Shown: positions 1-5,846, counted from the stretch's first letter. The stretch: 5,846 nucleotides of DNA from an uncultured Mesorhizobium sp. (GCA_950071955.1 CATMOC010000265.1:1-5846), one strand, 5' to 3'. Made by a program: numbers and translations. Notes: generated by a model from the letters alone, not told the origin.

Positions 1-6
1 GCAGGA

Positions 7-27
7 CGGCCGGCATCACGCCGGCCG
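7..27. repeat. Perfect GC-rich inverted repeat (8-bp stem, 5-nt loop), possible terminator stem
   Basis: CGGCCGGC at 7-14 pairs perfectly with GCCGGCCG at 20-27 around the loop ATCAC. It lies 25 bp beyond the stop of the minus-strand DUF1059 gene, where a terminator for the leftward transcript would be expected. On the minus strand only six bases follow the stem before the window ends (TCCTGC) and they hold no T-run, so a classical intrinsic terminator is not shown. It could also be an unrelated GC palindrome or serve a gene to the left. Confidence 0.4.
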
Positions 28-52
28 CCGGTGAAGCGTCTGGGGCGGGTGT

Positions 53-238
53 TCAGGCGGCGTCGCGAACCTTTTCGATGCGGGACCGGATGGCATCGAT
101 CATGGATTCGCGGATGGTGTTCTCGCCGTGGTCCTGGCGCATGTGCTCGACCGCACGGCGCATGACCTCGGCCTCTTCCTCGTGGCGGGTGTGCCAGTCG
201 CACCCCGGAACGAGGGTGCCGCAGTAATATTGTTTCAT
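53..238 (-). CDS. DUF1059 family small protein
   Basis: A 61-aa protein matching the DUF1059 pattern: a short N-terminal strand, then Cys-Asp-Trp (residues 13-15), an acidic helix and a His-containing helix. Its biochemical role is unknown. Cys6, Cys13, His32 and His37 are spaced C-x6-C-x18-H-x4-H, which looks like a C2H2-type metal site; metal binding is my inference. There is no signal peptide or membrane segment, so it is probably cytosolic. The ATG start is well supported: AGGAGG lies six bases upstream on the minus strand, the strongest ribosome binding site in the window. The gene follows hemF on the same strand after 109 bp, so it could be read from the hemF transcript or from its own promoter; I could not find a convincing promoter in the gap. 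Length and start are normal for the family. Confidence 0.85.
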   Translation of the reverse strand: MKQYYCGTLVPGCDWHTRHEEEAEVMRRAVEHMRQDHGENTIRESMIDAIRSRIEKVRDAA

Positions 239-347
239 GACTTTCCTCCTCGGTTTCTCGAGTTTCTTATGGGCGGCACCACCATAACATGAGGTCGGCG
301 GTTTTGTTGCCCGGGGCCGATCACGATTTCACCCGGTCGCGGTCCGT

Positions 348-1262
348 CTACGGCCACTTCACCATCGGCGGCATGGAGGACAGGATCGAGTTCACGTTGC
401 CGCCCGTCTTGAGCCCGAAGGTCGTGCCCCGGTCGTATAGCAGGTTGTACTCGACGTAGCGGCCGCGCCGTACCAGTTGCTCGTCGCGTTCGGCCTCTGT
501 CCATTCCTTGTCGAAGTTGCGCCGCACGAGTTCGGGATAGATCTCGGCGAAACTCGTGCCCACGTCCTGCGTGAAGGCAAAATCGGCATTCCAGCCGCCC
601 TTTTCGGCGGGAGAGTGGAGCCAGTCGTAGAAGATGCCGCCGATGCCGCGCGCCTCGTTGCGGTGCGGCAGGAAGAAGTAGTCGTCGCACCAGCGCTTGT
701 ATTTGTCGTAGTCGGCGACGCGAGGGTTTCGATCGCAGGCCGCCTTCATCGCCGCGTGAAAGTCCACCGTGTCGCGATCCTCCTGCGTGCGGCGGCGGTC
801 GAGCACCGGGGTCAGATCCGCGCCGCCGCCGAACCACTGGCGTGCCGTCACCACCATGCGGGTGTTCATGTGAACGGCCGGCACGTGCGGGTTCCAAGGG
901 TGCGCGATCAGCGAGATGCCCGAGGCCCAGAACGTCGGGTTCTCCTCACCGCCGGGCATCTGCTTGCGGAATTCGGGCGAAAACTCGCCGTGGACCAGCG
1001 AAGTGTGCACGCCGGCCTTCTCGAAGACGCGGCCGTGCAGCATCGACATGGTCCCGCCGCCGCCCTCGCCCTCCTCGCGCAGCCAGGGCGTGCGTTCGAA
1101 GCGTCCCGGCGTCCGGTCGGAAAGTGGGCCTGCGACCTCGTCCTCCAGCCGTTCGAACAGGCCGCAGATGCGGTCGCGCAGTTCCTCGAACCAGGCCCTC
1201 GCGGCCACCTTCTTGGCTTCCAGGTCCGGCGGCATGTCGGCCGGGATCTCGGGGCGTTCCAT
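348..1262 (-). CDS. hemF: Oxygen-dependent coproporphyrinogen III oxidase
   Basis: This cytosolic haem-biosynthesis enzyme oxidatively decarboxylates two propionate side chains of coproporphyrinogen III to vinyl groups, giving protoporphyrinogen IX and using O2. The 304-aa product has the length usual for proteobacterial HemF. Family hallmarks are present in order: a Gly-rich loop [13 protein letters not shown] (62-74), [15 protein letters not shown] (114-128), FGGGADLTP (144-152), [16 protein letters not shown] (194-209) and the C-terminal [18 protein letters not shown] (272-289). The reading frame stays open upstream to 1457, but I place the start at the ATG at 1260-1262. It has GGAG six bases upstream, and the extra N-terminal residues of the longer versions do not resemble HemF. 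An ATG at 1281-1283 is possible but has no clear ribosome binding site. A candidate sigma-70 promoter lies about 30 nt upstream. The gene implies aerobic haem synthesis; the oxygen-independent HemN is not in this window. No defects are seen. Confidence 0.97.
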   Translation of the reverse strand: MERPEIPADMPPDLEAKKVAARAWFEELRDRICGLFERLEDEVAGPLSDRTPGRFERTPWLREEGEGGGGTMSMLHGRVFEKAGVHTSLVHGEFSPEFRKQMPGGEENPTFWASGISLIAHPWNPHVPAVHMNTRMVVTARQWFGGGADLTPVLDRRRTQEDRDTVDFHAAMKAACDRNPRVADYDKYKRWCDDYFFLPHRNEARGIGGIFYDWLHSPAEKGGWNADFAFTQDVGTSFAEIYPELVRRNFDKEWTEAERDEQLVRRGRYVEYNLLYDRGTTFGLKTGGNVNSILSSMPPMVKWP

Positions 1263-1298
1263 TCGCGTCTCCGGTTGCAGCATCTCGCGTCGGCGCGG

Positions 1299-1327
1299 AC
1301 ATAGTCCCGGAGGCACCGTCCTCGCAA
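1299..1327 (-). promoter_or_regulatory. Candidate sigma-70-type promoter for hemF
   Basis: On the minus strand, TTGCGA (1327-1322) and CTATGT (1304-1299) are separated by exactly 17 bp. This resembles an alphaproteobacterial housekeeping promoter. Transcription would begin near 1292 and give a leader of about 30 nt before the hemF ATG at 1262. Placement inside the divergent gap supports it. I saw no FNR-type (TTGAT-N4-ATCAA) box nearby. The match is by eye only, and such hexamers arise by chance in a 157-bp gap. Confidence 0.35.
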
Positions 1328-1419
1328 CCCGTGGCGCGCGAATCGGCCAAGCCACAGAATCGACTCGCAATTTCGCCGAGCCGGCCATAGATTTCCATCT
1401 GGAAGCGAGGAGAGGTTCT

Positions 1420-1677
1420 GTGCGTACACCGCCAAGACCGCCGCTCGACGGGCTCAAGAAGCGGCTCGACCGTCACCGCAGGGAAGGCGCCCGCCTGCCG
1501 CGGGACGGCTTCATCCGCGAGACCTACGCCCTGCCGCGCACCGACGCGCGCGAAAAGGCGCGCGAATGGTTCGACCGCTGGCCCAAGCAGGCCTACTGGA
1601 CGGCCATCGAAAGCTGGTGCGAGCGCCCCGAGGACGTCATCGAGTTCACGATGAGAAGGCTGCCGACGGCGGATTGA
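1420..1677 (+). CDS. Conserved-looking small protein of unknown function (85 aa)
   Basis: I do not recognise a named family. The product is highly charged and basic at the N-terminus ([11 protein letters not shown], 12-22), followed by an aromatic-rich stretch with several Trp residues ([18 protein letters not shown]) and the ending [12 protein letters not shown]. No signal peptide or membrane segment is visible, so it is probably cytosolic. The frame is open far upstream, but the GTG at 1420-1422 is preceded by AGGAG with seven bases of spacing, and no ATG gives a better start. The ribosome binding site, the consistent high-GC codon use and the protein-like composition support a real gene. 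My impression, unchecked, is that similar short proteins occur in other rhizobia. It is divergent from hemF (157-bp gap), and its last 32 bp overlap the end of the convergent trmL. Confidence 0.75.
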   Translation: MRTPPRPPLDGLKKRLDRHRREGARLPRDGFIRETYALPRTDAREKAREWFDRWPKQAYWTAIESWCERPEDVIEFTMRRLPTAD

Positions 1678-2134
1678 CCTGCCTCACCGCTTCCCCCGCT
1701 GCCATCGCGACTGACATCGCCAGATTGAGGCTTCTGCCGCCGCCGGGCATCGGGATGAGAAGGCGTTCGTCGGCAGCCGCATGCACGTGGTCGGAAACGC
1801 CGGCCGACTCCCGGCCGAAGAGCAGGATGTCGCCTGGCCGGTAGTCGAAGCGCGTATAGGGCAAGGCGGCCTTGGTCGAAAACAGCAGCAACCGCCGCCC
1901 TTCCGCGCCTCGCCACGCCTCGAAGGCTTCCCAGTCGTCGTGGCGGATCAGCGCCGCCATCTCAAGATAGTCCATGCCTGCGCGCTTCAACGTCCGGTCC
2001 GACATGTCGAAGCCGGCCGGTCCGATCACGTCGATGGCGATGCCGAGGCAGGCGCCAAGGCGGAGGATCGCGCCGGTGTTGCCCGCGATGTCGGGCTGAT
2101 AGAGCGCGATACGGATGCCGTCTTTCACGTCCAC
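1646..2134 (-). CDS. trmL: tRNA (cytidine(34)-2'-O)-methyltransferase (TrmL/YibK, SPOUT family)
   Basis: TrmL uses S-adenosylmethionine to methylate the 2'-OH of the wobble nucleotide (C34 or cmnm5U34) of certain leucine tRNAs, which helps codon reading. The 162-aa product has the length of this minimal SPOUT enzyme, which acts as a dimer with a trefoil-knot AdoMet site. SPOUT signatures are visible in order: ALYQPDIAGNTGAILRL (10-26), LLFGRESAGVSD (104-115) and IPMPGGGRSLNLAMSVAM (127-144). The start is taken as the GTG at 2132-2134. No strong ribosome binding site precedes it, and a second in-frame GTG two codons later is an equal alternative; neither choice affects the domain. The last residues (about [10 protein letters not shown]) are encoded in the stretch overlapping the opposite-strand 85-aa gene. 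The gene is intact. Its promoter should lie in the gap to its right: TTGACG at 2241-2236 (minus) is a possible -35 box, but no good -10 follows. Confidence 0.93.
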   Translation of the reverse strand: MDVKDGIRIALYQPDIAGNTGAILRLGACLGIAIDVIGPAGFDMSDRTLKRAGMDYLEMAALIRHDDWEAFEAWRGAEGRRLLLFSTKAALPYTRFDYRPGDILLFGRESAGVSDHVHAAADERLLIPMPGGGRSLNLAMSVAMAAGEAVRQVNPPSAAFSS

Positions 2135-2414
2135 GATCCATTCCGTTGCGGAAGGGCAACACTTTTGGGGTGCCCGCCGCCCGTAGAATTGCAGCGGTAG
2201 CCAAGCCGCACGAATTGGTCTATGGGCTCATCCATCGTCAACCCCGAACCATGGAGGCAGGAATGGACATCATGTTGTTTGCATCTTCTTTCTGCCTGCG
2301 CGACAGGCGCCCGCTCTGACGGCGGCTTCGGAACGACGAACCTTCCCATAGACGGTTTTTTCATCGCCCGAATCCCTGCCGGAACACAGCTTCCGAACGC
2401 GAGAGAGTCCAGCG

Positions 2415-2708
2415 ATGACGAAAAAACCTCCCTTGGGGCACAAAGCCCCTTCCGAACCGATTGCCACCGCTCCGGCGGGTAGCGTCGCTCACGCCCCCTT
2501 CGCGAAAGATCTGACGCCAGCTCTTGCCGCCGGGCTGTCAGCAGCCTTCAGGGCCGCTCTTGGCGGGGCTGGTCATCCAAACCATCTTGCTAACGGGAAG
2601 GGCGGCCCCACGAAGCCCGGCGCCGCAGTGGCGAAGGACTCGCGCGCGACTTCCAGACCAGCGGCCACCGGTCCGGTCCGAACCGGACCGCGGATAGGCC
2701 ACAAGTGA
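2415..2708 (+). CDS. Possible small Ala/Pro/Gly-rich basic protein (97 aa), uncertain
   Basis: I do not recognise this protein. It begins MTKKPPLGHKAPSEP, continues through an Ala-rich middle (PALAAGLSAAFRAALGG, about residues 34-50) and ends in a basic, probably disordered tail (GPVRTGPRIGHK). No membrane segment or signal peptide is evident. In favour of a real gene: it starts with ATG seven bases after a weak GAGAG site, it is on the same strand as the ABC genes, and its TGA stop overlaps a GTG (GTGA at 2705-2708) that is in frame with the first ABC gene, an arrangement typical of translational coupling. Against: third codon positions are only about 57% G/C by my rough count, clearly below the neighbours, and the composition is what random GC-rich sequence can give. 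It may be a leader ORF rather than a working protein. Confidence 0.4.
   Translation: MTKKPPLGHKAPSEPIATAPAGSVAHAPFAKDLTPALAAGLSAAFRAALGGAGHPNHLANGKGGPTKPGAAVAKDSRATSRPAATGPVRTGPRIGHK
2669..2690 (+). repeat. GC-rich hairpin (9-bp perfect stem, CCGA loop) ahead of the ABC operon
   Basis: CGGTCCGGT at 2669-2677 pairs perfectly with ACCGGACCG at 2682-2690 around the loop CCGA. The hairpin ends 14 bases before the GTG at 2705 and 38 before the preferred ATG at 2729 of the first ABC gene. No T-run follows, so it is not an ordinary intrinsic terminator. In RNA it would be stable and could affect translation or message stability, or it could simply be part of the small ORF that it lies within. Confidence 0.45.
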
Positions 2709-2728
2709 GAAAGACGAGAGAAAAGACG

Positions 2729-4576
2729 ATGTTCCGCTGGTTCGAAAGCCGTCTCGACCCGTTTCCCCCGGAGGAACCGCTGGAGCCGCCGAAGACGCTG
2801 GTCGCGTTCTGCCTGCACTACACGAAGGGATCGTGGCAGTGGCTGGCGCCCTCGGCGATCCTCATGGCACTGATCGCCATTACCGAAGTCTGGATGTTCT
2901 CGTTCGTCGGCAACATCGTCGACTGGCTGTCGGAACGGGATCGCGCAACCTTCCTCGAACAGGAAGGGATGAAGCTCGCCGGCATGGCGCTGATCGTGCT
3001 CGTCGCGCTGCCGCTGATGGTCTGGTTCCACTCTCTGCTGAACCAGCAGGTGCTCATGGGCAACTATCCCATGCGCATCCGCTGGCAGGTGCACCGCTAC
3101 CTGCTCAAGCAGTCGATGACCTTCTATCAGGACGAGTTCGCCGGTCGTATCGCCACGAAGCTGATGCAGACGGCGCTCGCCGTGCGCGAATGCGTGATCA
3201 AGCTGATCGACGTGATGAATTACGTCATCGTCTACTTCACCGGCGTGCTCATCATCGTCGGTTCGGCCGACCTGAGGCTTGCCGCGCCCATCCTGGGATG
3301 GCTTATCGGCTACGTCCTCCTGATGCGCTATTTCGTTCCGCGCCTGGGCGAAGTGGCCGAAAGGCAGGCCGACGCCCGTTCCCTCATGACCGGCCGCGTC
3401 GTGGACAGCTACACCAACATCCAGACGGTGAAGCTGTTCTCGCATGCCCGCCGCGAGGCCGGGTATGCGCGGGAGGGCATGAAGGGCTTCCTCGACACCG
3501 TCTACGGCCAGATGCGGCTGGTGACCGGCCTCTACGGAATGCTCTACCTCCTGAACTCGCTCTGCCTGTTCCTTGTGGGGACGCTGGGCATCTGGCTCTG
3601 GCTTCAGGAGGCGGTGTCGATCGGCGCGGTGGCGGTGTCGCTGGCGCTCGTGCTTCGCCTCTGGGGCATGTCGCAATGGATCATGTGGGAGCTTTCGGCG
3701 CTGTTCGAGAACATCGGCACCGTGCAGGACGGCATCAACTCGATCTCGCTGCCGCGACTGGTGGAAGACCGGCACCAGGCGAAGGAACTTGTCGTCAAGC
3801 GCGGCGAGATCGTCTTCGACGGGGTCCGCTTCCACTACGGCAAGAAGAAGGGCGTCATTGAGGAACTCTCGCTGACCATTCGGCCGGGCGAGAAGGTCGG
3901 CGTAGTCGGCCGCTCGGGCGCCGGCAAGTCCACGCTGGTGAACCTGCTCCTGCGTTTCTACGACATCGAGAGCGGCCGCGTCCTGATTGATGGACAGGAT
4001 ATCTCGGAGGTTACGCAGGACAGCCTCAGGGCTAACATCGGCATGGTTACGCAGGACACCTCGCTGCTGCACCGCTCGGTGCGCGAGAACATCCTCTATG
4101 GCCGGCCGGACGCGACCGAGGAGATGATGCTGGAGGCCGCGCGCAAGGCCGAGACGCTAGACTTCGTCGCGACGCTCACCGATCCCAAGGGCCGAAAGGG
4201 CTTCGACGCCCATGTCGGCGAGCGCGGGGTGAAACTTTCGGGCGGACAGCGCCAAAGAATCGCCATAGCGCGCGTGATGCTGAAGGACGCGCCGATCCTC
4301 ATCCTCGACGAGGCCACGTCGGCGCTCGATTCCGAGGTCGAGGCGGCCATCCAGGAAAACCTCTACCGGCTGATGGAGGGCAAGACGGTCATCGCCATCG
4401 CGCACCGGCTGTCCACCATCGCTGCGATGGACCGGCTCATCGTCATGGACAAGGGCGAGGTGATCGAAGAGGGCACGCACGAGGAACTGATCGCGCACAA
4501 CGGGCTTTACGCCCAGTTGTGGGAGCGGCAGTCGGGGGGTTTCCTCGATCTCGAGACGGCAGAAGCGGCGGAATAG
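2729..4576 (+). CDS. ABC exporter half-transporter, fused membrane and ATPase domains (first of pair)
   Basis: An inner-membrane ABC exporter half (615 aa) with an N-terminal transmembrane domain and a C-terminal ATPase, the usual length and order for type IV (ABCB/MsbA-like) half-transporters. The substrate cannot be told from sequence. Hydrophobic segments lie near residues 39-62, 84-104, 160-179, 184-205, 266-292 and 296-312. TFYQDEFAGRIATKLMQ (131-147) is a typical cytoplasmic loop of this group. The ATPase is complete: A-loop Tyr370, Walker A GRSGAGKST (394-402, Lys400), Q-loop Gln442, signature LSGGQ (503-507), Walker B ILILDE with Asp527 and catalytic Glu528, D-loop SALD (531-534) and H-loop His559. 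I prefer the ATG at 2729 (MFRWFESRLDPF), whose sequence looks native. A GTG at 2705 would add eight residues and overlap the preceding ORF's stop by four bases. The next gene is a paralogous half, so a heterodimer is likely. Confidence 0.95.
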   Translation: MFRWFESRLDPFPPEEPLEPPKTLVAFCLHYTKGSWQWLAPSAILMALIAITEVWMFSFVGNIVDWLSERDRATFLEQEGMKLAGMALIVLVALPLMVWFHSLLNQQVLMGNYPMRIRWQVHRYLLKQSMTFYQDEFAGRIATKLMQTALAVRECVIKLIDVMNYVIVYFTGVLIIVGSADLRLAAPILGWLIGYVLLMRYFVPRLGEVAERQADARSLMTGRVVDSYTNIQTVKLFSHARREAGYAREGMKGFLDTVYGQMRLVTGLYGMLYLLNSLCLFLVGTLGIWLWLQEAVSIGAVAVSLALVLRLWGMSQWIMWELSALFENIGTVQDGINSISLPRLVEDRHQAKELVVKRGEIVFDGVRFHYGKKKGVIEELSLTIRPGEKVGVVGRSGAGKSTLVNLLLRFYDIESGRVLIDGQDISEVTQDSLRANIGMVTQDTSLLHRSVRENILYGRPDATEEMMLEAARKAETLDFVATLTDPKGRKGFDAHVGERGVKLSGGQRQRIAIARVMLKDAPILILDEATSALDSEVEAAIQENLYRLMEGKTVIAIAHRLSTIAAMDRLIVMDKGEVIEEGTHEELIAHNGLYAQLWERQSGGFLDLETAEAAE

Positions 4577-4582
4577 AAAAGG

Positions 4583-4614
4583 GGTGGCTGCCCGGACTGC
4601 GGGGGGCGGCCACC
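4583..4614 (+). repeat. Intercistronic hairpin between the two ABC genes
   Basis: GGTGGCTGCCC at 4583-4593 pairs with GGGCGGCCACC at 4604-4614. This gives an 11-bp stem with one G-U wobble (4589/4608) and a 10-nt loop. It starts six bases after the stop of the first ABC gene and ends 20 bases before the ATG of the second. No T-run follows (GGTTGGGC), so full termination is unlikely. It could stabilise the upstream message or tune the ratio of the two exporter halves; that role is inference. Confidence 0.5.
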
Positions 4615-4634
4615 GGTTGGGCTGGCAACGGACA

Positions 4635-5846
4635 ATGGCAATCACCAACGACGACGACACGGAAAATCGCCGCCTGCGCGACCGGCTCTGGAGCCGGGTG
4701 GAGGGCGTCGTCGATCCCTTTCACGACACTGACCGGGACGTGCTCCCCAAGGACGCCTGGCGGTTCATCCTCTATTTCGCCCGTCAGGCGAAGGGACCGT
4801 TCATCCTTCTCCTCATCATGGGCGGCCTGGTGGGCACGGTCGATGCGGGGCTATACTGGGCAATCGGCTGGCTGATCGACCTGCTCGACCAGTCTGATCC
4901 GGCAACACTCTTTGCCGACCACTGGCCCGAACTCGCCGGACTGCTCGTGCTCGTGCTGGTGGTGCGCGCGGCCGTGATGATCGGGTCGGCGGTCGTCGAG
5001 CAGCAGATCATCGTCCCCGGCTTTTTCGCCCTGGTGCGATGGCAGGCCTTCCGGCGCGTCATCGAGCAACCTTACGAGTTCTACCAGAACGACTTTGCCG
5101 GCCGCATCGCGCAGAAGATCATGCAGGGCGGCGAGGCGGTCGGCGATTTCATCGTCTCCGTGCTTCAGTCGGTCTGGTCCTTCCTGACCTTCCTGTTCCT
5201 GGCGACGACGCTGCTCGCGGCCCTCAATCCACTGATGGGCGTGGTGCTGGCGGTCTGGTGCGGCGGCTATGCGCTGATCATCCGCTACCTCCTGCCGGAA
5301 CTCCGGAAGGCCGGCCGCGCCACCGCCGACCAGCGCTCCATCTTCAGCGGCCGCCTGGTCGATTCCTTCACCAACATCGTCGCGGTGAAACTGTTCGACA
5401 GCGGCCGGCGCGAGCACGCCTTCGTGCGCGAAGGGCTGGAAAACTTCTATCGGGCGGTCACGCGGCTGACCCGCAACATCACCACCGTGCGTTCCTGCGT
5501 CGCCATCCTCAACGGCCTGATGATGGCATCGATCGCGGCGATCGCGGTGACGAGTTGGACCCGGGGCGAGATATCGACGGGCGCCATCGCCGCCGCGCTG
5601 GGACTGGTGTTCAGGCTCAACAACATGTCGAGCTGGATGATGTTCAACATCAACGGCCTCATCCGCTCCTATGCCACGGTGCAGGACGCCACCGGGACGA
5701 TCTCCGTCGAACCGGCCATCCGCGACGTGCCGGGCGCGGTCGCGGCGCCGACCGCGGCGCTGCACTTCACGCCCGCCCTCACCCAGGCGCTGGACGAGGC
5801 CGGGGTGGGACAGGAGACGCTGACGCTGCATGTCGGCGCGGGCACC
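4635..5846 (+). CDS. ABC exporter half-transporter (second of pair), 3' end cut off by window
   Basis: The frame opens at the ATG at 4635 and runs without a stop to the window edge (404 codons), so the C-terminal ATPase is missing here by truncation of the window. It resembles the first ABC gene throughout the membrane domain. EFYQNDFAGRIAQKIMQ (148-164) matches that gene's loop at 131-147; GRLVDSFTNIVAVKLF (239-254) and ATVQDATGTIS (347-357) also align. Hydrophobic segments lie near 54-84, 98-122, 172-196, 200-220, 287-307 and 313-328. A hydrophilic N-terminus (about residues 1-40) precedes them, longer than in the first protein. The start has only a weak ribosome binding site (GGA close to the ATG), so translation may depend on readthrough from the first gene 58 bp upstream. 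The last residues, ALHFTPALTQALDE, sit where the ATPase domain normally begins but lack the A-loop aromatic residue. The window ends a few residues before Walker A. The likely partner is the first ABC half; the substrate is unknown. Confidence 0.92.
   Translation, partial: MAITNDDDTENRRLRDRLWSRVEGVVDPFHDTDRDVLPKDAWRFILYFARQAKGPFILLLIMGGLVGTVDAGLYWAIGWLIDLLDQSDPATLFADHWPELAGLLVLVLVVRAAVMIGSAVVEQQIIVPGFFALVRWQAFRRVIEQPYEFYQNDFAGRIAQKIMQGGEAVGDFIVSVLQSVWSFLTFLFLATTLLAALNPLMGVVLAVWCGGYALIIRYLLPELRKAGRATADQRSIFSGRLVDSFTNIVAVKLFDSGRREHAFVREGLENFYRAVTRLTRNITTVRSCVAILNGLMMASIAAIAVTSWTRGEISTGAIAAALGLVFRLNNMSSWMMFNINGLIRSYATVQDATGTISVEPAIRDVPGAVAAPTAALHFTPALTQALDEAGVGQETLTLHVGAGT

Larger units (their letters stand above)
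2135..2728. other. Long divergent intergenic/leader region between trmL and the ABC exporter pair
   Basis: About 590 bp separate the start of trmL from the first firmly recognised ABC residue. The region should hold the trmL promoter (leftward) and the promoter of the ABC operon (rightward). By eye I find no convincing -35/-10 pair on the plus strand. Possible contents are a 97-codon ORF at 2415-2708, an 18-aa micro-ORF at 2263-2319 with GGAGG five bases before its ATG, a 5-bp stem (GGGGC/GCCCC) near 2435-2450, and a 9-bp hairpin at 2669-2690. The left part (to about 2410) appears lower in G+C than the flanking genes, as expected of non-coding DNA. Confidence 0.5.

Noticed and set aside
300..347. 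Possible terminator after hemF (CCGGG/CCCGG, minus strand)
   Set aside because: The stem is only 5 bp with a loop of about 17 nt and no T-run, so it is too weak to call.
239..347. TATGGT near 281-286 (minus strand) as a -10 box for the DUF1059 gene
   Set aside because: No acceptable -35 hexamer at 16-18 bp upstream.
477..1304. Open frame of 275 codons on the plus strand opposite hemF
   Set aside because: HemF on the minus strand is unambiguous, and this frame gives an Arg/Val/Ala-rich product with no family features.
1263..1457. 65-residue N-terminal extension of hemF to an upstream start at 1457
   Set aside because: The extension does not look like HemF, would overlap the start of the divergent 85-aa gene, and the ATG at 1262 has a good ribosome binding site and gives the usual family length.
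2125..2364. 79-codon minus-strand frame upstream of and overlapping the trmL start
   Set aside because: No ribosome binding site or domain, mixed composition, and it runs a few bases into trmL in another frame; most likely chance.
2573..4072. Open frame of 499 codons on the minus strand, antisense to the first ABC gene
   Set aside because: The plus strand here encodes a complete ABC exporter with all motifs. The antisense product is rich in His, Gln, Asp and Arg with no recognisable domain, as expected from the mirror of GC-biased codons.
4851..5831. Open frame of 326 codons on the minus strand, antisense to the second ABC gene
   Set aside because: Same explanation: low-complexity Arg/His/Asp-rich product opposite a clearly real membrane-protein gene.
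5739..5846. Frameshift at the end of the second ABC gene
   Set aside because: The other two forward frames give no ATPase-like sequence (one meets a stop), and the current frame still aligns weakly with the first half's LSLTIRPGE strand, so divergence is the better explanation.

Overview
The window is GC-rich DNA (roughly 65% G+C) from an aerobic alphaproteobacterium. The style of the HemF, TrmL and ABC exporter proteins suggests a rhizobial (Hyphomicrobiales) relative, perhaps near Phyllobacteriaceae/Mesorhizobium. That placement is my reading of the proteins, not a database result. Nothing in the window looks mobile: I see no tRNA, rRNA, insertion sequence, integrase, phage gene or CRISPR array.

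Layout from left to right. A small DUF1059 protein (53-238, minus) lies downstream of aerobic coproporphyrinogen III oxidase hemF (348-1262, minus), with 109 bp between them. Across a 157-bp divergent intergenic region, a short unrecognised protein of 85 aa (1420-1677, plus) is transcribed away from hemF. It runs head-on into the end of trmL (1646-2134, minus), a tRNA wobble-position 2'-O-methyltransferase, and the two coding regions overlap by 32 bp. Between the start of trmL and the next firm gene are about 590 bp that are mostly unexplained. They may hold one Ala/Pro-rich 97-codon ORF (2415-2708, plus) and a GC-rich hairpin. The right half is a tandem pair of ABC exporter half-transporters on the plus strand (2729-4576 complete; 4635-5846 cut by the window end), separated by 58 bp containing a strong hairpin. 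The pair most likely forms one heterodimeric export pump of unknown substrate.

Functionally, most of this is core metabolism: oxygen-dependent haem synthesis and tRNA modification, beside an exporter pair and two small proteins of unknown role. I did not find a clear undescribed system. The points most worth a second look are the second ABC half, whose nucleotide-binding domain begins without the usual aromatic A-loop residue; the leader region ahead of the ABC pair, with its possible small ORF and GTGA junction; and the 85-aa protein that overlaps the end of trmL.
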